A DNA stretch of 64,000 nucleotides from Asticcacaulis sp. AC460 (GCF_000495795.1 NZ_AWGD01000019.1:1-64000), one strand, 5' to 3'. Shown: positions 33,335 through 41,932, counted from the stretch's first letter. A program made the numbers and translations. The notes: a model not told the origin generated them from the letters alone.

Positions 33335-35488
33335 TCAGAACCGGCGTGAAACGGAGATGCGAACCTGGTTGTCGCGGCGATTGAAGTTGACCTTGCTGTC
33401 GTCAATATCGAGATAGGCATAGGTCACCCGCACCTGGGTGTTTTCCTTCCAGGTGGCGACGGGGCCGACCTCGAAGCGGGTGCGGACGATCTTGCGGTGC
33501 TCATCGGCGCCGGAGGCCGATTGGCTGATGGCATCATAGCGTCCGGTGCGCAGCGAACCGGCCACGCTACCGTCGATCTGCCACGAACCGCGCGTCGCCA
33601 CCGGCCAGACATAGCCGGCCGAAAGCGTCACCGCGGACTGGCGCAGGGTGACGTCCGACGGCAGGTCGCGGAACAGCTCGACCCCGCCGGCAAGGCCGTA
33701 GTCTCCGGTGGCCGGGGCGACGTCGAACGACACGGTATGGCGCCAGCCGTCACGGCCGGGGCGGCGGTCCTTCATATCCACGCCTTCGTAGCGGCCGGTC
33801 AGGCGGTGACCCAGCGCCAGCTGGCTATAGCTGGTATAGACGCCGAAGCCCGAATTGAGCAGCTTGCCGCCACGATGGCTGCGATCATACAGCAGGCCGC
33901 CTTCCAGTTTGCCCGACAGGGACGGCAGGTAGATGACGGCGCCGATATTCAGGTCGACTTTTACCCGGTCGATCGGATCCAGTTCCCACTGGTCGGTGAC
34001 CGTGGCGCGTCCCGAAGCCGTCAGATAGTTGTAGGAACTACCCAGGCGATGGCGGTATTCGGCGCCGGCGGTCACCACGGTCGCGGTGTCGCTGTAGCTC
34101 TGCTGCGGGTCGTAGGGCGCCGTGCCCTCTTCGCCGGGGATGGCTGCGACCAGGGCCGGAGCGTTGTCATCATATTGCAGGCCGCCGGCCAGGGTGCCGG
34201 TAAAGGCCTGGACCGGGGTCGCGGCGGTGAAGTTCTCGTTGGCCGTGGCGGCGCTGGCCGCCATGGCCGGCGTGGCCGGAGCTGCCGCGACGGCATCGAT
34301 CTGGGCCTTGGCGCCGGCGAAGTCGTAGCCGCGGCGCAGCAGGGTTGCCTTGCGCAGCTGGGCGCGCTGATGCCATTCCGGTGCGTAAGCGGTGTTGCTG
34401 ATCACGCCGTCATAGATCGCCATGGCCTTCTGCGGTTGGCGCGTAGCGGACAGGTCGTCGGCCTGAGCCAGCAGGTCGGAGGCCTGGGCATCCAGTTCGC
34501 GGAACGTGATACGGCCGGCGATCTCGTCGCGGCGCGCCACCAGGTCGGGCTCGGAGGCATCGACCTGGACCGATGTGATCACCGAACGGGCTTCATCGAA
34601 GCGGCCCTGGCGCGACAGGTGGTCCGCCAGACGGATCTGGCCGCCGACGCGCACCGGGGCGGAGGCGGTGGAGTAGGTCGCGAGGGCCTGCTGCTCGGCG
34701 GCAACCGCACCGGCCAGGTCGCCGGCCTCAGCCTTGGCGGCTGCGGCGTCGAAGGCGGCGCGGGCGGTGAAATCGAGGCGCTTCTGGACCAGGCCGGTTT
34801 CCAGCTCGGTCGCGGCGGCAGCGATATCGGGATCCGTGCGGTCGATGGCGGCCAGCCAGCGGTCGGCTTCATCGAACTCGTTCTGCTTGGCATTGACGGT
34901 AGCCAGGCGCAGGCGGGTGCGATCGATAAAATATTCGGGGTGCGGACAGGGCTGATCCAGCAGGGCCAGGAACTGCGGCTCGGAGTCGGTGAGATTCCCC
35001 GCCTTCAGCAAAGTATCGGCCTGGTCGAACCGGCCACGCGCCAGGGCGACGCCCTGACGGTAGTCGATGTCGCTCAGCATGTTGGCAGCCTGGGTCTTGA
35101 CCTTGGCGTCGCGCGAGGTCGAGGCCTGGCGGGCCAGGGCGCGGGCGTCGTCGAAGCGGCCTTGCTGGATGCGGACACGGGCCAGGCGCAGCATGGCACG
35201 GTGGGCGGTGTCGTTCTTGTCGCGCGGTGTTTTGGTCAGCTTCAGCAGCTGCGCCTCGGCCTCGCCATAGTTGCCGGCGTCATAGGCGCGGTCGGCGTTG
35301 TACAGCCGGCGTGCCGATGGCGACATCCTGGCCAGGTTCGGCTTTTTGGTCGAGGCCTTGCCGGACGGCGCCGCCTGCGGGCGGGCCGGGCAGGTTTCGA
35401 CGGCGGCGGCATAACCCGCCCCCATCGCGACGGCCAGGGTGGCGGCCGAGACCAGGCCGGCGCGCAGGATTCGGCTTGCCGTTTTCAT
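33335..35488 (-). CDS. TPR plus outer-membrane beta-barrel protein, candidate alginate exporter
   Basis: A 717-residue protein with a signal peptide (cut near YAAAVE). Residues about 55-400 are TPR-like helical repeats (YNADRAYDAGNYGEAEAQLL, RFDDARALARQAS, DFAGAKAQID). Residues about 425-717 are amphipathic strands ending in RISVSRRF, the terminal Phe of outer-membrane barrels. No separate AlgE is in the operon, and this is the only gene that could serve as the outer-membrane pore, in the style of PgaA or BcsC. The barrel of about 290 residues would make 14 to 16 strands. Its start overlaps the alg44 stop by one base. The porin role is inference. Confidence 0.8.
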   Translation of the reverse strand: MKTASRILRAGLVSAATLAVAMGAGYAAAVETCPARPQAAPSGKASTKKPNLARMSPSARRLYNADRAYDAGNYGEAEAQLLKLTKTPRDKNDTAHRAMLRLARVRIQQGRFDDARALARQASTSRDAKVKTQAANMLSDIDYRQGVALARGRFDQADTLLKAGNLTDSEPQFLALLDQPCPHPEYFIDRTRLRLATVNAKQNEFDEADRWLAAIDRTDPDIAAAATELETGLVQKRLDFTARAAFDAAAAKAEAGDLAGAVAAEQQALATYSTASAPVRVGGQIRLADHLSRQGRFDEARSVITSVQVDASEPDLVARRDEIAGRITFRELDAQASDLLAQADDLSATRQPQKAMAIYDGVISNTAYAPEWHQRAQLRKATLLRRGYDFAGAKAQIDAVAAAPATPAMAASAATANENFTAATPVQAFTGTLAGGLQYDDNAPALVAAIPGEEGTAPYDPQQSYSDTATVVTAGAEYRHRLGSSYNYLTASGRATVTDQWELDPIDRVKVDLNIGAVIYLPSLSGKLEGGLLYDRSHRGGKLLNSGFGVYTSYSQLALGHRLTGRYEGVDMKDRRPGRDGWRHTVSFDVAPATGDYGLAGGVELFRDLPSDVTLRQSAVTLSAGYVWPVATRGSWQIDGSVAGSLRTGRYDAISQSASGADEHRKIVRTRFEVGPVATWKENTQVRVTYAYLDIDDSKVNFNRRDNQVRISVSRRF

Positions 35489-36579
35489 TATTTTTTGTCC
35501 TGGTTGAACAGACGCAGGGTGCTGACGCGGACCGAAGCCGGCTGGCCGACCATGGAGGCAGGCAGCTTGCGGTCGAAGGTGACGCGGACCACGGCCGACA
35601 GCTGGATCACGCCCTGGGTGACGCGGGCATAGGCGTTGGTTTCACCGAAGGTCGGCAGGACAACCTTTTCGACGCGGCCATTGTAATAACGGTCGCCGAC
35701 GAAGATATCGACCACCACATGGTCACCCGGGCGGATGCGGCGGGCGGCTTCCAGCGGAACGATGAACTCGCCGCCGATACGGCCCGAAGTCGGGACGATC
35801 TGGGCGATCGGAGCGCCGCGGGCGATGAAGGCGCCGGGGGCTGCCAGGGTTTCGCCCATGATGCAATCGCAGTTGCTGGCGATGTTGACCACCGAGGTGT
35901 CGATGGCTTCCAGGCTGCTCAGGTTCTGGTTGGGCAGGACGCGGTCGCCCGGCTTGGCGTCGACCGACAAAACGGTGCCGGCCTTGGGGGCGCGCAGCAT
36001 CTGGGCGTCGGGGCTGGCCAGGACGCCGTCGGCGCGGACGACGAAGCCGCGGGCAAAGGCGCTGTAGCCGATATAACCGACCAGGCCGAGACCGATCGAC
36101 CACAGGATGGCCAGCAGGATCAGGCGTTGCACCGTCGGCAGAACGCTCTTCTTCTGGCCCGCGTCTGCCTTGGCCTGCATACGGGCGCCGGTGAAGTTCT
36201 CGCGCTTGATGATGGCCAGGACGTCGCCGGAGGTCACCATCTCACCCGACAACTGTGCGCCGATCAGATACTGCAGCAGCGCCAGCGAATTGGGCTGGAC
36301 GTCGACGAAAGCGAAGCCGGCAAACTTGGTTTCAGGATTGGCCTGTTTCACCTCGCCCTTGATCGCCAGTTCGAAGGCGAAGCCCTCGAACTTGAAGATC
36401 AGGGTCAGCGGCACGATCTGGCCGACGGCGGGCACGATGGCGAACGGACCGGCGCCCAGGCCGGCCACCGACCAGTCGCTGGCCTCGTAGGTCTCGTCGC
36501 CGATCGTCACGGTGATGGGAACGCGCAGTCTCACGTGCTGACGTTGGGACGAGGCCTCATGAACAATTTTCAACGACAT
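35488..36579 (-). CDS. alg44: Alginate co-polymerase Alg44 (PilZ c-di-GMP receptor)
   Basis: A 363-residue inner-membrane protein. The PilZ domain has RQHVR (Arg13, Arg17) and DWSVAG (Asp35, Ser37, Gly40), the complete c-di-GMP-binding signature. One membrane helix lies near residues 150-175, followed by an HlyD-like periplasmic domain with the biotinyl-lipoyl-like fold around KAGTVLSVDAKPGDRV. In Pseudomonas it activates Alg8 when c-di-GMP is bound. It follows alg8 by nine bases. The intact motif implies the same control here. Confidence 0.95.
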   Translation of the reverse strand: MSLKIVHEASSQRQHVRLRVPITVTIGDETYEASDWSVAGLGAGPFAIVPAVGQIVPLTLIFKFEGFAFELAIKGEVKQANPETKFAGFAFVDVQPNSLALLQYLIGAQLSGEMVTSGDVLAIIKRENFTGARMQAKADAGQKKSVLPTVQRLILLAILWSIGLGLVGYIGYSAFARGFVVRADGVLASPDAQMLRAPKAGTVLSVDAKPGDRVLPNQNLSSLEAIDTSVVNIASNCDCIMGETLAAPGAFIARGAPIAQIVPTSGRIGGEFIVPLEAARRIRPGDHVVVDIFVGDRYYNGRVEKVVLPTFGETNAYARVTQGVIQLSAVVRVTFDRKLPASMVGQPASVRVSTLRLFNQDKK

Positions 36580-36588
36580 TCATAGTCC

Positions 36589-38076
36589 TCACAGCAAAGG
36601 CAAAAAGGAGAAGGGCTTGAACACGCCCAGATACGTCCCGACACAGGCCAGGAAGAGAAGGATGGCGACGGCGTGCATCGACCAGGAGGTCATGTTGATG
36701 ACCTGTTTCGAGAAGTCCCCCAGGTTGCGGCTGACCGTCGTGTTCTGCCGCGTCCACTTCTGGCGGTCGAGCCGGAAGAAGATGTAGGTTTTGACGAGCG
36801 AGCCGTAGACCTGGTTGAAGAAGAGCAGGAAGGGGAAGGTCCAGGCGACGTCCTTGCGGGCCGTCAGCAAGGCCAGGGTCTGGATGAACCGCGTCACCGC
36901 GATCCAGTAGGCATAGACGACCAGCGACATCGGTCCGTAATAAAGGGTCAGCAGGACCGCGGCGGTCGGGCCGACCGTGGCCGTCCACATGCTGACCCGC
37001 TGGTCCAGGACCGTCCACCACACAAACAGACCGATCTTTTGCGGCCCCAGCGCCAGGGCGCGGCTGTTGTTGCGCAGCATGTTGCCGAACCAGCGCACCA
37101 TCAGCATGGTCGAGGCCCGGACGAAGTCGTTGTCGGGCGGGGATTCCACGGTGCTGACGGTCACGTCGGGGATGTAGGCCATCTTGCCGCCGTGGCGCAG
37201 GATCCAGTACCAGGTGCTCTTGTCGTCGCCGGTCAGGAACGAGAAGCGGCCGAGGCGCCAGTGGTCGATGGTGTCGGACTCGAGCTGCTTGATGAAGCCC
37301 GGATCGGTGGCGACCTCGACGCGGAAGGCCGACATGCGGCCGGTCAGGGTCAGGACGCGCTTGGACAGGCCCATGGAGCACATCAGGATCTGGCGCTGGG
37401 CAAAGCGCATATTGTACCAGTCGTGGAACACGCGCGCGCCGCGCACCTCACAGACCTCGTCGGTCGTGAAGGCGCTGATGTCGGGCATGACCTTGAAGAA
37501 GGGCAGGCTGCGCTGCAGGCAGTAGGGCTCCAGCACGGTATCGCCGTCGATGACGGCGACGATGGCGCCGGCCGGCGGCCGCATCATCTGGATGGTGCGC
37601 AAACCTTGCGCCAGGGCGTCGCGCTTGCCCGTGCCGCCGATGCGGATAAAGGCCAGCTTGACGTGCGGCGGCGGATCCATCGCAACGAACAACTGCTTGA
37701 CCAGGCGCTGGTCGGCCATCTCCACCAGGGAGGCGACCAGTGTCACCGGGATGTTGGTCCGCGCCGCCTCTTCGATGGCGGCGCGGTAGACATCCGTGCT
37801 GGTTTCGGTGTCGATGCGGAAGCTGGTCAGCAGCAGATAGGCATGGCTGGGCATGCCCTCGGGGCCCATGGCATCTGCCTCACGGCGAAGCCGCGGGAAG
37901 ACGATGTGGCGATAGATCAGCGAGCGCACCAGATGGGTGGCCGCCCAGATATAACGCCACGAGGCTATCAGCCCGATCGCCAGGAGGAAGTGCGCCGATT
38001 GTTGGTTGAACAGCTCCTGCGGCATAGCCAAGCTGATGGCCAGCAGCAGAACTGCGTACCCGAGTAGGCCCGTCAT
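36589..38076 (-). CDS. alg8: Mannuronan synthase Alg8 (GT2)
   Basis: A 495-residue inner-membrane glycosyltransferase. Two N-terminal helices are followed by a GT2 domain with VIDGDT (Asp177, Asp179), the acceptor motif TGDDKSTWYW (from 282) and MVRWFGN (Arg328, Trp329), then four or five C-terminal helices. LDQRVSMWTA is a block shared by Alg8 proteins. It polymerises GDP-mannuronate and passes the chain through its own membrane channel with Alg44. It is the second gene of the operon. Confidence 0.95.
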   Translation of the reverse strand: MTGLLGYAVLLLAISLAMPQELFNQQSAHFLLAIGLIASWRYIWAATHLVRSLIYRHIVFPRLRREADAMGPEGMPSHAYLLLTSFRIDTETSTDVYRAAIEEAARTNIPVTLVASLVEMADQRLVKQLFVAMDPPPHVKLAFIRIGGTGKRDALAQGLRTIQMMRPPAGAIVAVIDGDTVLEPYCLQRSLPFFKVMPDISAFTTDEVCEVRGARVFHDWYNMRFAQRQILMCSMGLSKRVLTLTGRMSAFRVEVATDPGFIKQLESDTIDHWRLGRFSFLTGDDKSTWYWILRHGGKMAYIPDVTVSTVESPPDNDFVRASTMLMVRWFGNMLRNNSRALALGPQKIGLFVWWTVLDQRVSMWTATVGPTAAVLLTLYYGPMSLVVYAYWIAVTRFIQTLALLTARKDVAWTFPFLLFFNQVYGSLVKTYIFFRLDRQKWTRQNTTVSRNLGDFSKQVINMTSWSMHAVAILLFLACVGTYLGVFKPFSFLPLL

Positions 38077-38108
38077 GAATGTGCGCTCCTGCGCTTACTG
38101 TGCCGGAT

Positions 38109-39443
38109 TTACCAGCACAGGCCCGCGTAATCCTGGTTGTTGCTGCGGACTTCCTTGGACACGCGGACGAAGTCGACGACCAGCTGATCGTCACGCTTGC
38201 CTTCGATGGCTTCGCCGAAACGCTTGTCGTTGTTGCCGACGACCAGGATGTCGGCGTCTTCCTTGGCTTCGTCGATCGAGGCGACCAGCAGGTCGGCCAG
38301 GTGCGGCAGGTGGGCGCGGACATAGCTCAGATTGGCGCCGGTCAGGGCCGAGTAACGGACGTTCTCGTCGTAGATCTTGACCTTGAAGCCCTTGCCGTGC
38401 AGGCGCTCGGCGATTTCCACCAGCGGCGACTCACGCAGGTCGTCGGTACCGGCCTTGAAGCTGAGGCCCAACATCGCGACATTCTTCTTGCCGGTGGCGG
38501 CGATCATGTTGAAGGCGCGGTCGATCTGGTTGTCGTTGGAGTCGGCGACGGCGTCCAGCAGCGGGGTCGAGATTTCCATCGAGCGGGCGCTGTAGCGCAG
38601 GGCACGCAGGTCCTTGGGCAGGCACGAGCCGCCATAGGCCATGCCCGGCTTCATATAGACGGTCGAGATGTTCAGACGCTTGTCGGCGCAGACGGCTTCC
38701 ATGACCTTGTGACCATCGATGCCGGCCGCCTTGGCGATGTTGCCGATCTCGTTGGCGAACGAGATCTTCACGGCGTGCCAGGTATTGTTGGCATACTTGA
38801 TGGCTTCGGCGGTCTTGATGTCGACGATGAATTCCGGCGAGGCCAGCTTGGAATTGATGGCGCGCAGGCGGGTCAGGGTTTCGTCGTCCTTGACACCCAG
38901 CACGATGACGGCCGGATCTTCGTAGTCGGCGATGGCGGTCGCTTCGCGCAGGAATTCGGGATAGTAGGCGATGCCGAAATCGACGCCGGCCTTCTTGCCG
39001 CTGGCGCGTTCCAGGATCGGGATCACCGTCTTGTCCATCGAGCCCGGCAGCATGGTCGAGCGCATGACGACCGAGTGGTAGCCGGCCTTGTTGCCGATAG
39101 CCTTGCCGATGTCTTCGGCGACGGCAGCGACATAGGACAGGTCGAGATTGCCGTTACGCAGGCTGGGGGTGCCGACGCAGACGATGGTGAGGTCGGTATT
39201 GTCGATGGCGTAGACGGCGCTGGTGCCGGCGGTCAGGAGACCGTTATCGACGGCACCCTTCAGCAGTTCCGGCAGGCCGGGCTCTACGATCGGGGAGATG
39301 CCCTTGCCCAGGGAGTCCGCCTTGGCCTGGTTCACGTCGACCGCATGAACGGAAAAACCATCCTTGCAGATACAGGCGGCGGTAACGGCACCCACATACC
39401 CGATGCCAAAAATGCTGACGCGCGGCTTGGTCACTGTAGTCAT
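38109..39443 (-). CDS. algD: GDP-mannose 6-dehydrogenase
   Basis: A 444-residue NAD-dependent enzyme making GDP-mannuronate, the committed step. It has the Rossmann motif SIFGIGYVGAVTAACI and the catalytic Cys274 in YGGSCLPKDLRAL. KYANNTWHAVKISFANEIGNIA is the middle helix of the family, which distinguishes it from UDP-glucose dehydrogenase only by overall similarity and context. The start ATG 39443 has GGGGA upstream; eight residues more are possible. It is the first gene of the operon, behind the AT-rich control region. Confidence 0.95.
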   Translation of the reverse strand: MTTVTKPRVSIFGIGYVGAVTAACICKDGFSVHAVDVNQAKADSLGKGISPIVEPGLPELLKGAVDNGLLTAGTSAVYAIDNTDLTIVCVGTPSLRNGNLDLSYVAAVAEDIGKAIGNKAGYHSVVMRSTMLPGSMDKTVIPILERASGKKAGVDFGIAYYPEFLREATAIADYEDPAVIVLGVKDDETLTRLRAINSKLASPEFIVDIKTAEAIKYANNTWHAVKISFANEIGNIAKAAGIDGHKVMEAVCADKRLNISTVYMKPGMAYGGSCLPKDLRALRYSARSMEISTPLLDAVADSNDNQIDRAFNMIAATGKKNVAMLGLSFKAGTDDLRESPLVEIAERLHGKGFKVKIYDENVRYSALTGANLSYVRAHLPHLADLLVASIDEAKEDADILVVGNNDKRFGEAIEGKRDDQLVVDFVRVSKEVRSNNQDYAGLCW

Positions 39444-39852
39444 AGTCAAATCCCCGGAAAGGCTCAAAAAATCGTAAACGCAAACTTAACAAAAGCTTAT
39501 GACACATTTTTTCGCACCGCACCAATTTTCTTAATGCATCGCAATGATATATTTTCACAAGGATGAAATAAATAATTATATAGCGTTATCGCTCAATGTA
39601 AGGCTTTGTTTTAAAATTAATTTTTACAACACCCTATGGTCATTCCCTTTTTGGGTGTCGTTGTAAATCCTGAAACGGGTTTTGAAAAGAAATTTAGCTG
39701 TCGCAAAAAATTGTGTTGCGCGCTGCACAATATCATTGGTTAATAAGAGGGAACGCCTGCCCGTGCGCCGTGGCGCAACGCCAGGATGGCACACTTTTGC
39801 AGACGTTTTTTGACACCTGAGCGCTTAGCGCTCGCAACAGGATTGCGTGAGA
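39444..39852. promoter_or_regulatory. Divergent AT-rich control region between algD and the GDP-mannose gene
   Basis: These 409 bases have runs such as AAATAAATAATTATAT and contain no gene. They must hold promoters for the twelve-gene minus-strand operon and the divergent guanylyltransferase. An imperfect inverted repeat, ATTGTGTTGC-GC-GCTGCACAAT (39710-39731), resembles the palindrome at 19071-19087 and the half-sites at 16737 and 16788. The long leader before algD could also carry regulatory RNA. I could not place -35/-10 boxes with confidence. Confidence 0.6.
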
Positions 39853-40926
39853 ATGTCCGTTCAGATTTTACCCGTCATCATGTCCGGCGGTTCCGGTACC
39901 CGGTTATGGCCTCTGTCGACGCCGACGGCGCCGAAACAATTCCATGCCCTGGCCACGGCCAATACCATGATCCAGGAAACGGTCCTGCGCCTGGCCGGCG
40001 ACGGTTTCCTGAAGCCGGTGGCGATCTGCGGACGCAGCCATTTTGAGCTGGTGACGGCGCAACTGGACGCGATCGGTCATTCGCCCCAGGAAGTGATTCT
40101 GGAGCCGTTCGGCCGCAACACCGCGGCGGTGGCGGCCATGGCGGCGCTGAGCGGCCTGGCCCTGGCGCCCGATGCCCTGATCCTGATGGTGCCCGCCGAC
40201 CACGTCATCGCTCAGCCGGCGGCCTTCCATGAGGTTGTGCTGGCCGCCGCCGAGACGGCGCAGACGCGGATCGTCACCTTCGGCATCCAGCCCAGCTATG
40301 CCGAGACCGGCTTTGGCTATATCGAGCGCGGGGCCGAGCTGTCGCCGGGCCATTACGAAATCGCGCGCTTCCTCGAAAAGCCCGACCTGGCCACGGCGAC
40401 GCAGTATGTCGATGGCGGCGCCCATGTGTGGAATGCCGGCATCTTCCTGTTCTCGCCCCAGGTCATGCTGGAGGAACTGGAGCAACACGCGCCGGAGGTG
40501 CTGAAGGCTTGTCGCGCCGCCTACAGTGCGGCTCGCCGGCGCGGCGTGGCCGTCGACCTGGATGACGGTCTGTTCGGTCAGGTGCCGTCGACCTCGATCG
40601 ACTATGCGGTCATGGAGCATACGACGCGGTCGGCCGTGGTGCCGTGCGATATCGGCTGGGCCGATGTCGGCGGCTTCCGCGAACTTTGGCGCCTGGGCGG
40701 CAAGGACCCGGCCGGCAACCACGTCAAGGGCGACGCCATATTGATCGACTCCGCGAACTGCCTGGTCCGCAATGACGGTGGGCCGATCGTTGCGATCATC
40801 GACATGGCCGATATCATGGTGGTGTCGACGCCGTCGGGGATTCTTATCTCGCCGCTGTCGCGTGCCCAGGACGTCAAGAAGGCCGCTGAGGCTGCCAAAT
40901 CGTTCCTGGCGGGCGCCGTATCGTAA
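39853..40926 (+). CDS. Mannose-1-phosphate guanylyltransferase (GDP-mannose synthesis)
   Basis: A 357-residue nucleotidyltransferase that makes GDP-mannose, the substrate of AlgD. The signature MSGGSGTRLWPLS is at the start, with FGRNTAAV, MVPADHVI, FLEKPD and WNAGIFLF following in order. It lacks the C-terminal cupin phosphomannose isomerase domain of Pseudomonas AlgA (about 480 residues), so it corresponds to the ManC/RfbM catalytic part only. It is transcribed away from algD across the AT-rich region. ATG 39853 is preferred, though GTG 39847 is closer to an AGGA. Confidence 0.93.
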   Translation: MSVQILPVIMSGGSGTRLWPLSTPTAPKQFHALATANTMIQETVLRLAGDGFLKPVAICGRSHFELVTAQLDAIGHSPQEVILEPFGRNTAAVAAMAALSGLALAPDALILMVPADHVIAQPAAFHEVVLAAAETAQTRIVTFGIQPSYAETGFGYIERGAELSPGHYEIARFLEKPDLATATQYVDGGAHVWNAGIFLFSPQVMLEELEQHAPEVLKACRAAYSAARRRGVAVDLDDGLFGQVPSTSIDYAVMEHTTRSAVVPCDIGWADVGGFRELWRLGGKDPAGNHVKGDAILIDSANCLVRNDGGPIVAIIDMADIMVVSTPSGILISPLSRAQDVKKAAEAAKSFLAGAVS

Positions 40927-40950
40927 AGGCGCCGATCGGATCGGCGCCTT
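40926..40950. terminator. Hairpin between convergent genes
   Basis: A perfect inverted repeat, AAGGCGCCGATC and GATCGGCGCCTT around one base, begins at the stop of the guanylyltransferase. The T-tail is poor, but the position between convergent genes suggests termination in both directions. Confidence 0.55.
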
Positions 40951-40965
40951 CAGGTTAGCACGCTT

Positions 40966-41535
40966 CTACCCGACGATGGTTTCGTTCTTGATGCTGCGGA
41001 TGGCGGCGATCAGGCTGCCGCGGGCCAGGAAACCGCCCACCAGGATCAGGGCCAGGAAGATCAGGTAGACCCAATTGCCGGCGAGTTCGCTCGCGCCGAT
41101 GTGGTTGTTGACCGTGCCCAGGGTAAAGGTGGTGTCGGACTCTTTCCACAGTCCGACGGCAGCCGGATTGATCATCTTGAGCACGACCGAAACGACCGAA
41201 CCGAGGGCGATGCCGCCGAACAACAGCGCCCCCATCAGGCCGAAGAAGGCGATGATGCTGCGCGAGGTGAAGCCGGCCAGCGTGGTAACCATGACAATAA
41301 TCCTTTTCGAAGAGAGCGCCGTATCGAGCGCGTGGTGATCGACAAATCCCTGCGCATAGGTTTTGGCGGATCCGAAGCCGTGCAGGGCGGAGTCGGCCGA
41401 TAGTCCGGCGGCGAGGCGTTCTTCCAGATGGCCGCGCGCTTCGGCGATCACATCGGCGCGCTGGGCGTCGGGCAGGGCGGTCAGGGCGGTGTCCAGGGCC
41501 TTAAGCCAGGTTTCGATGGTGTCCCGGTCAGTCAT
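40966..41535 (-). CDS. HAAS-domain membrane protein next to PadR
   Basis: A 189-residue protein. The N-terminal 70 residues (TIETWLKALDTALTALPDAQRADVIAEAR...LEERLAAG split by a turn) are the helical HAAS/DUF1700-type segment. Two membrane helices follow (about residues 90-120 and 155-175). HAAS-domain proteins are usually encoded with PadR regulators, as here, with four bases between the genes, and probably act with the regulator at the membrane. Function beyond that is unknown. Confidence 0.75.
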   Translation of the reverse strand: MTDRDTIETWLKALDTALTALPDAQRADVIAEARGHLEERLAAGLSADSALHGFGSAKTYAQGFVDHHALDTALSSKRIIVMVTTLAGFTSRSIIAFFGLMGALLFGGIALGSVVSVVLKMINPAAVGLWKESDTTFTLGTVNNHIGASELAGNWVYLIFLALILVGGFLARGSLIAAIRSIKNETIVG

Positions 41536-41539
41536 GACA

Positions 41540-41905
41540 TCAGGTCCTTTGCAGAAAAGCGTTGAGACGGCCGGTCAGGTCCAGCCACACCCGGCGCTGG
41601 TCGGCCAGGTCGGCCGCGCCGGAGGGCGTCAGGCCATAATATTTACGGGGATGCGAGGCGCCGGCTTCGTGGCGCCATTCCGCCTGGATGAAGCCGGCCT
41701 TTTCGAGCCGATGCAGCAGCGGGTAGAGCGTGCCTTCGGCGAGGTCGAGCCCGGCCTCGTCGCGCAGCTCGTCCAGAATGCGCAGGCCGTATTGGGGCTT
41801 TAGTTCCAGCAGGCTCATCAGGGCCAGTTCCAGCACGCCCTTGTACATCTGGGTGCGGCGGCTTTCCGGAGTCTTGTCGGTCGGTGGGGGCATGTGCATA
41901 ACCAT
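41540..41905 (-). CDS. PadR-family transcriptional regulator
   Basis: A 121-residue winged-helix regulator. The signature GVLELALMSLLELKPQYG starts the helix-turn-helix, and GTLYPLLHRLEKAGFI is the recognition helix and wing region typical of PadR. A C-terminal helix provides dimerisation. There are three Met codons in the first five residues and no clear SD, so the start may be 41905, 41899 or 41893. The gene starts inside the palindrome at 41900-41932, which suggests autorepression. It is followed by the HAAS-domain gene. Confidence 0.92.
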   Translation of the reverse strand: MVMHMPPPTDKTPESRRTQMYKGVLELALMSLLELKPQYGLRILDELRDEAGLDLAEGTLYPLLHRLEKAGFIQAEWRHEAGASHPRKYYGLTPSGAADLADQRRVWLDLTGRLNAFLQRT

Positions 41906-41932
41906 ATACTTTGTGATGCAAGGTATATGGTT
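41900..41932. promoter_or_regulatory. Long palindrome over the padR start, likely operator
   Basis: A 33-base inverted repeat with perfect ten-base arms AACCATATAC and GTATATGGTT around a 13-base centre. It covers the likely start codon of the PadR gene. PadR proteins bind ATAT/ATGT-type palindromes next to their own gene, so autoregulation is inferred. Confidence 0.7.

Noticed and set aside
33497-35632. Plus-strand open frame of 711 residues opposite the TPR-barrel protein
   Set aside because: Antisense shadow; the minus strand has a signal peptide, repeats and a terminal Phe.
39444-39852. Riboswitch in the algD leader
   Set aside because: The region is AT-rich but no known riboswitch core or strong pairing was visible.
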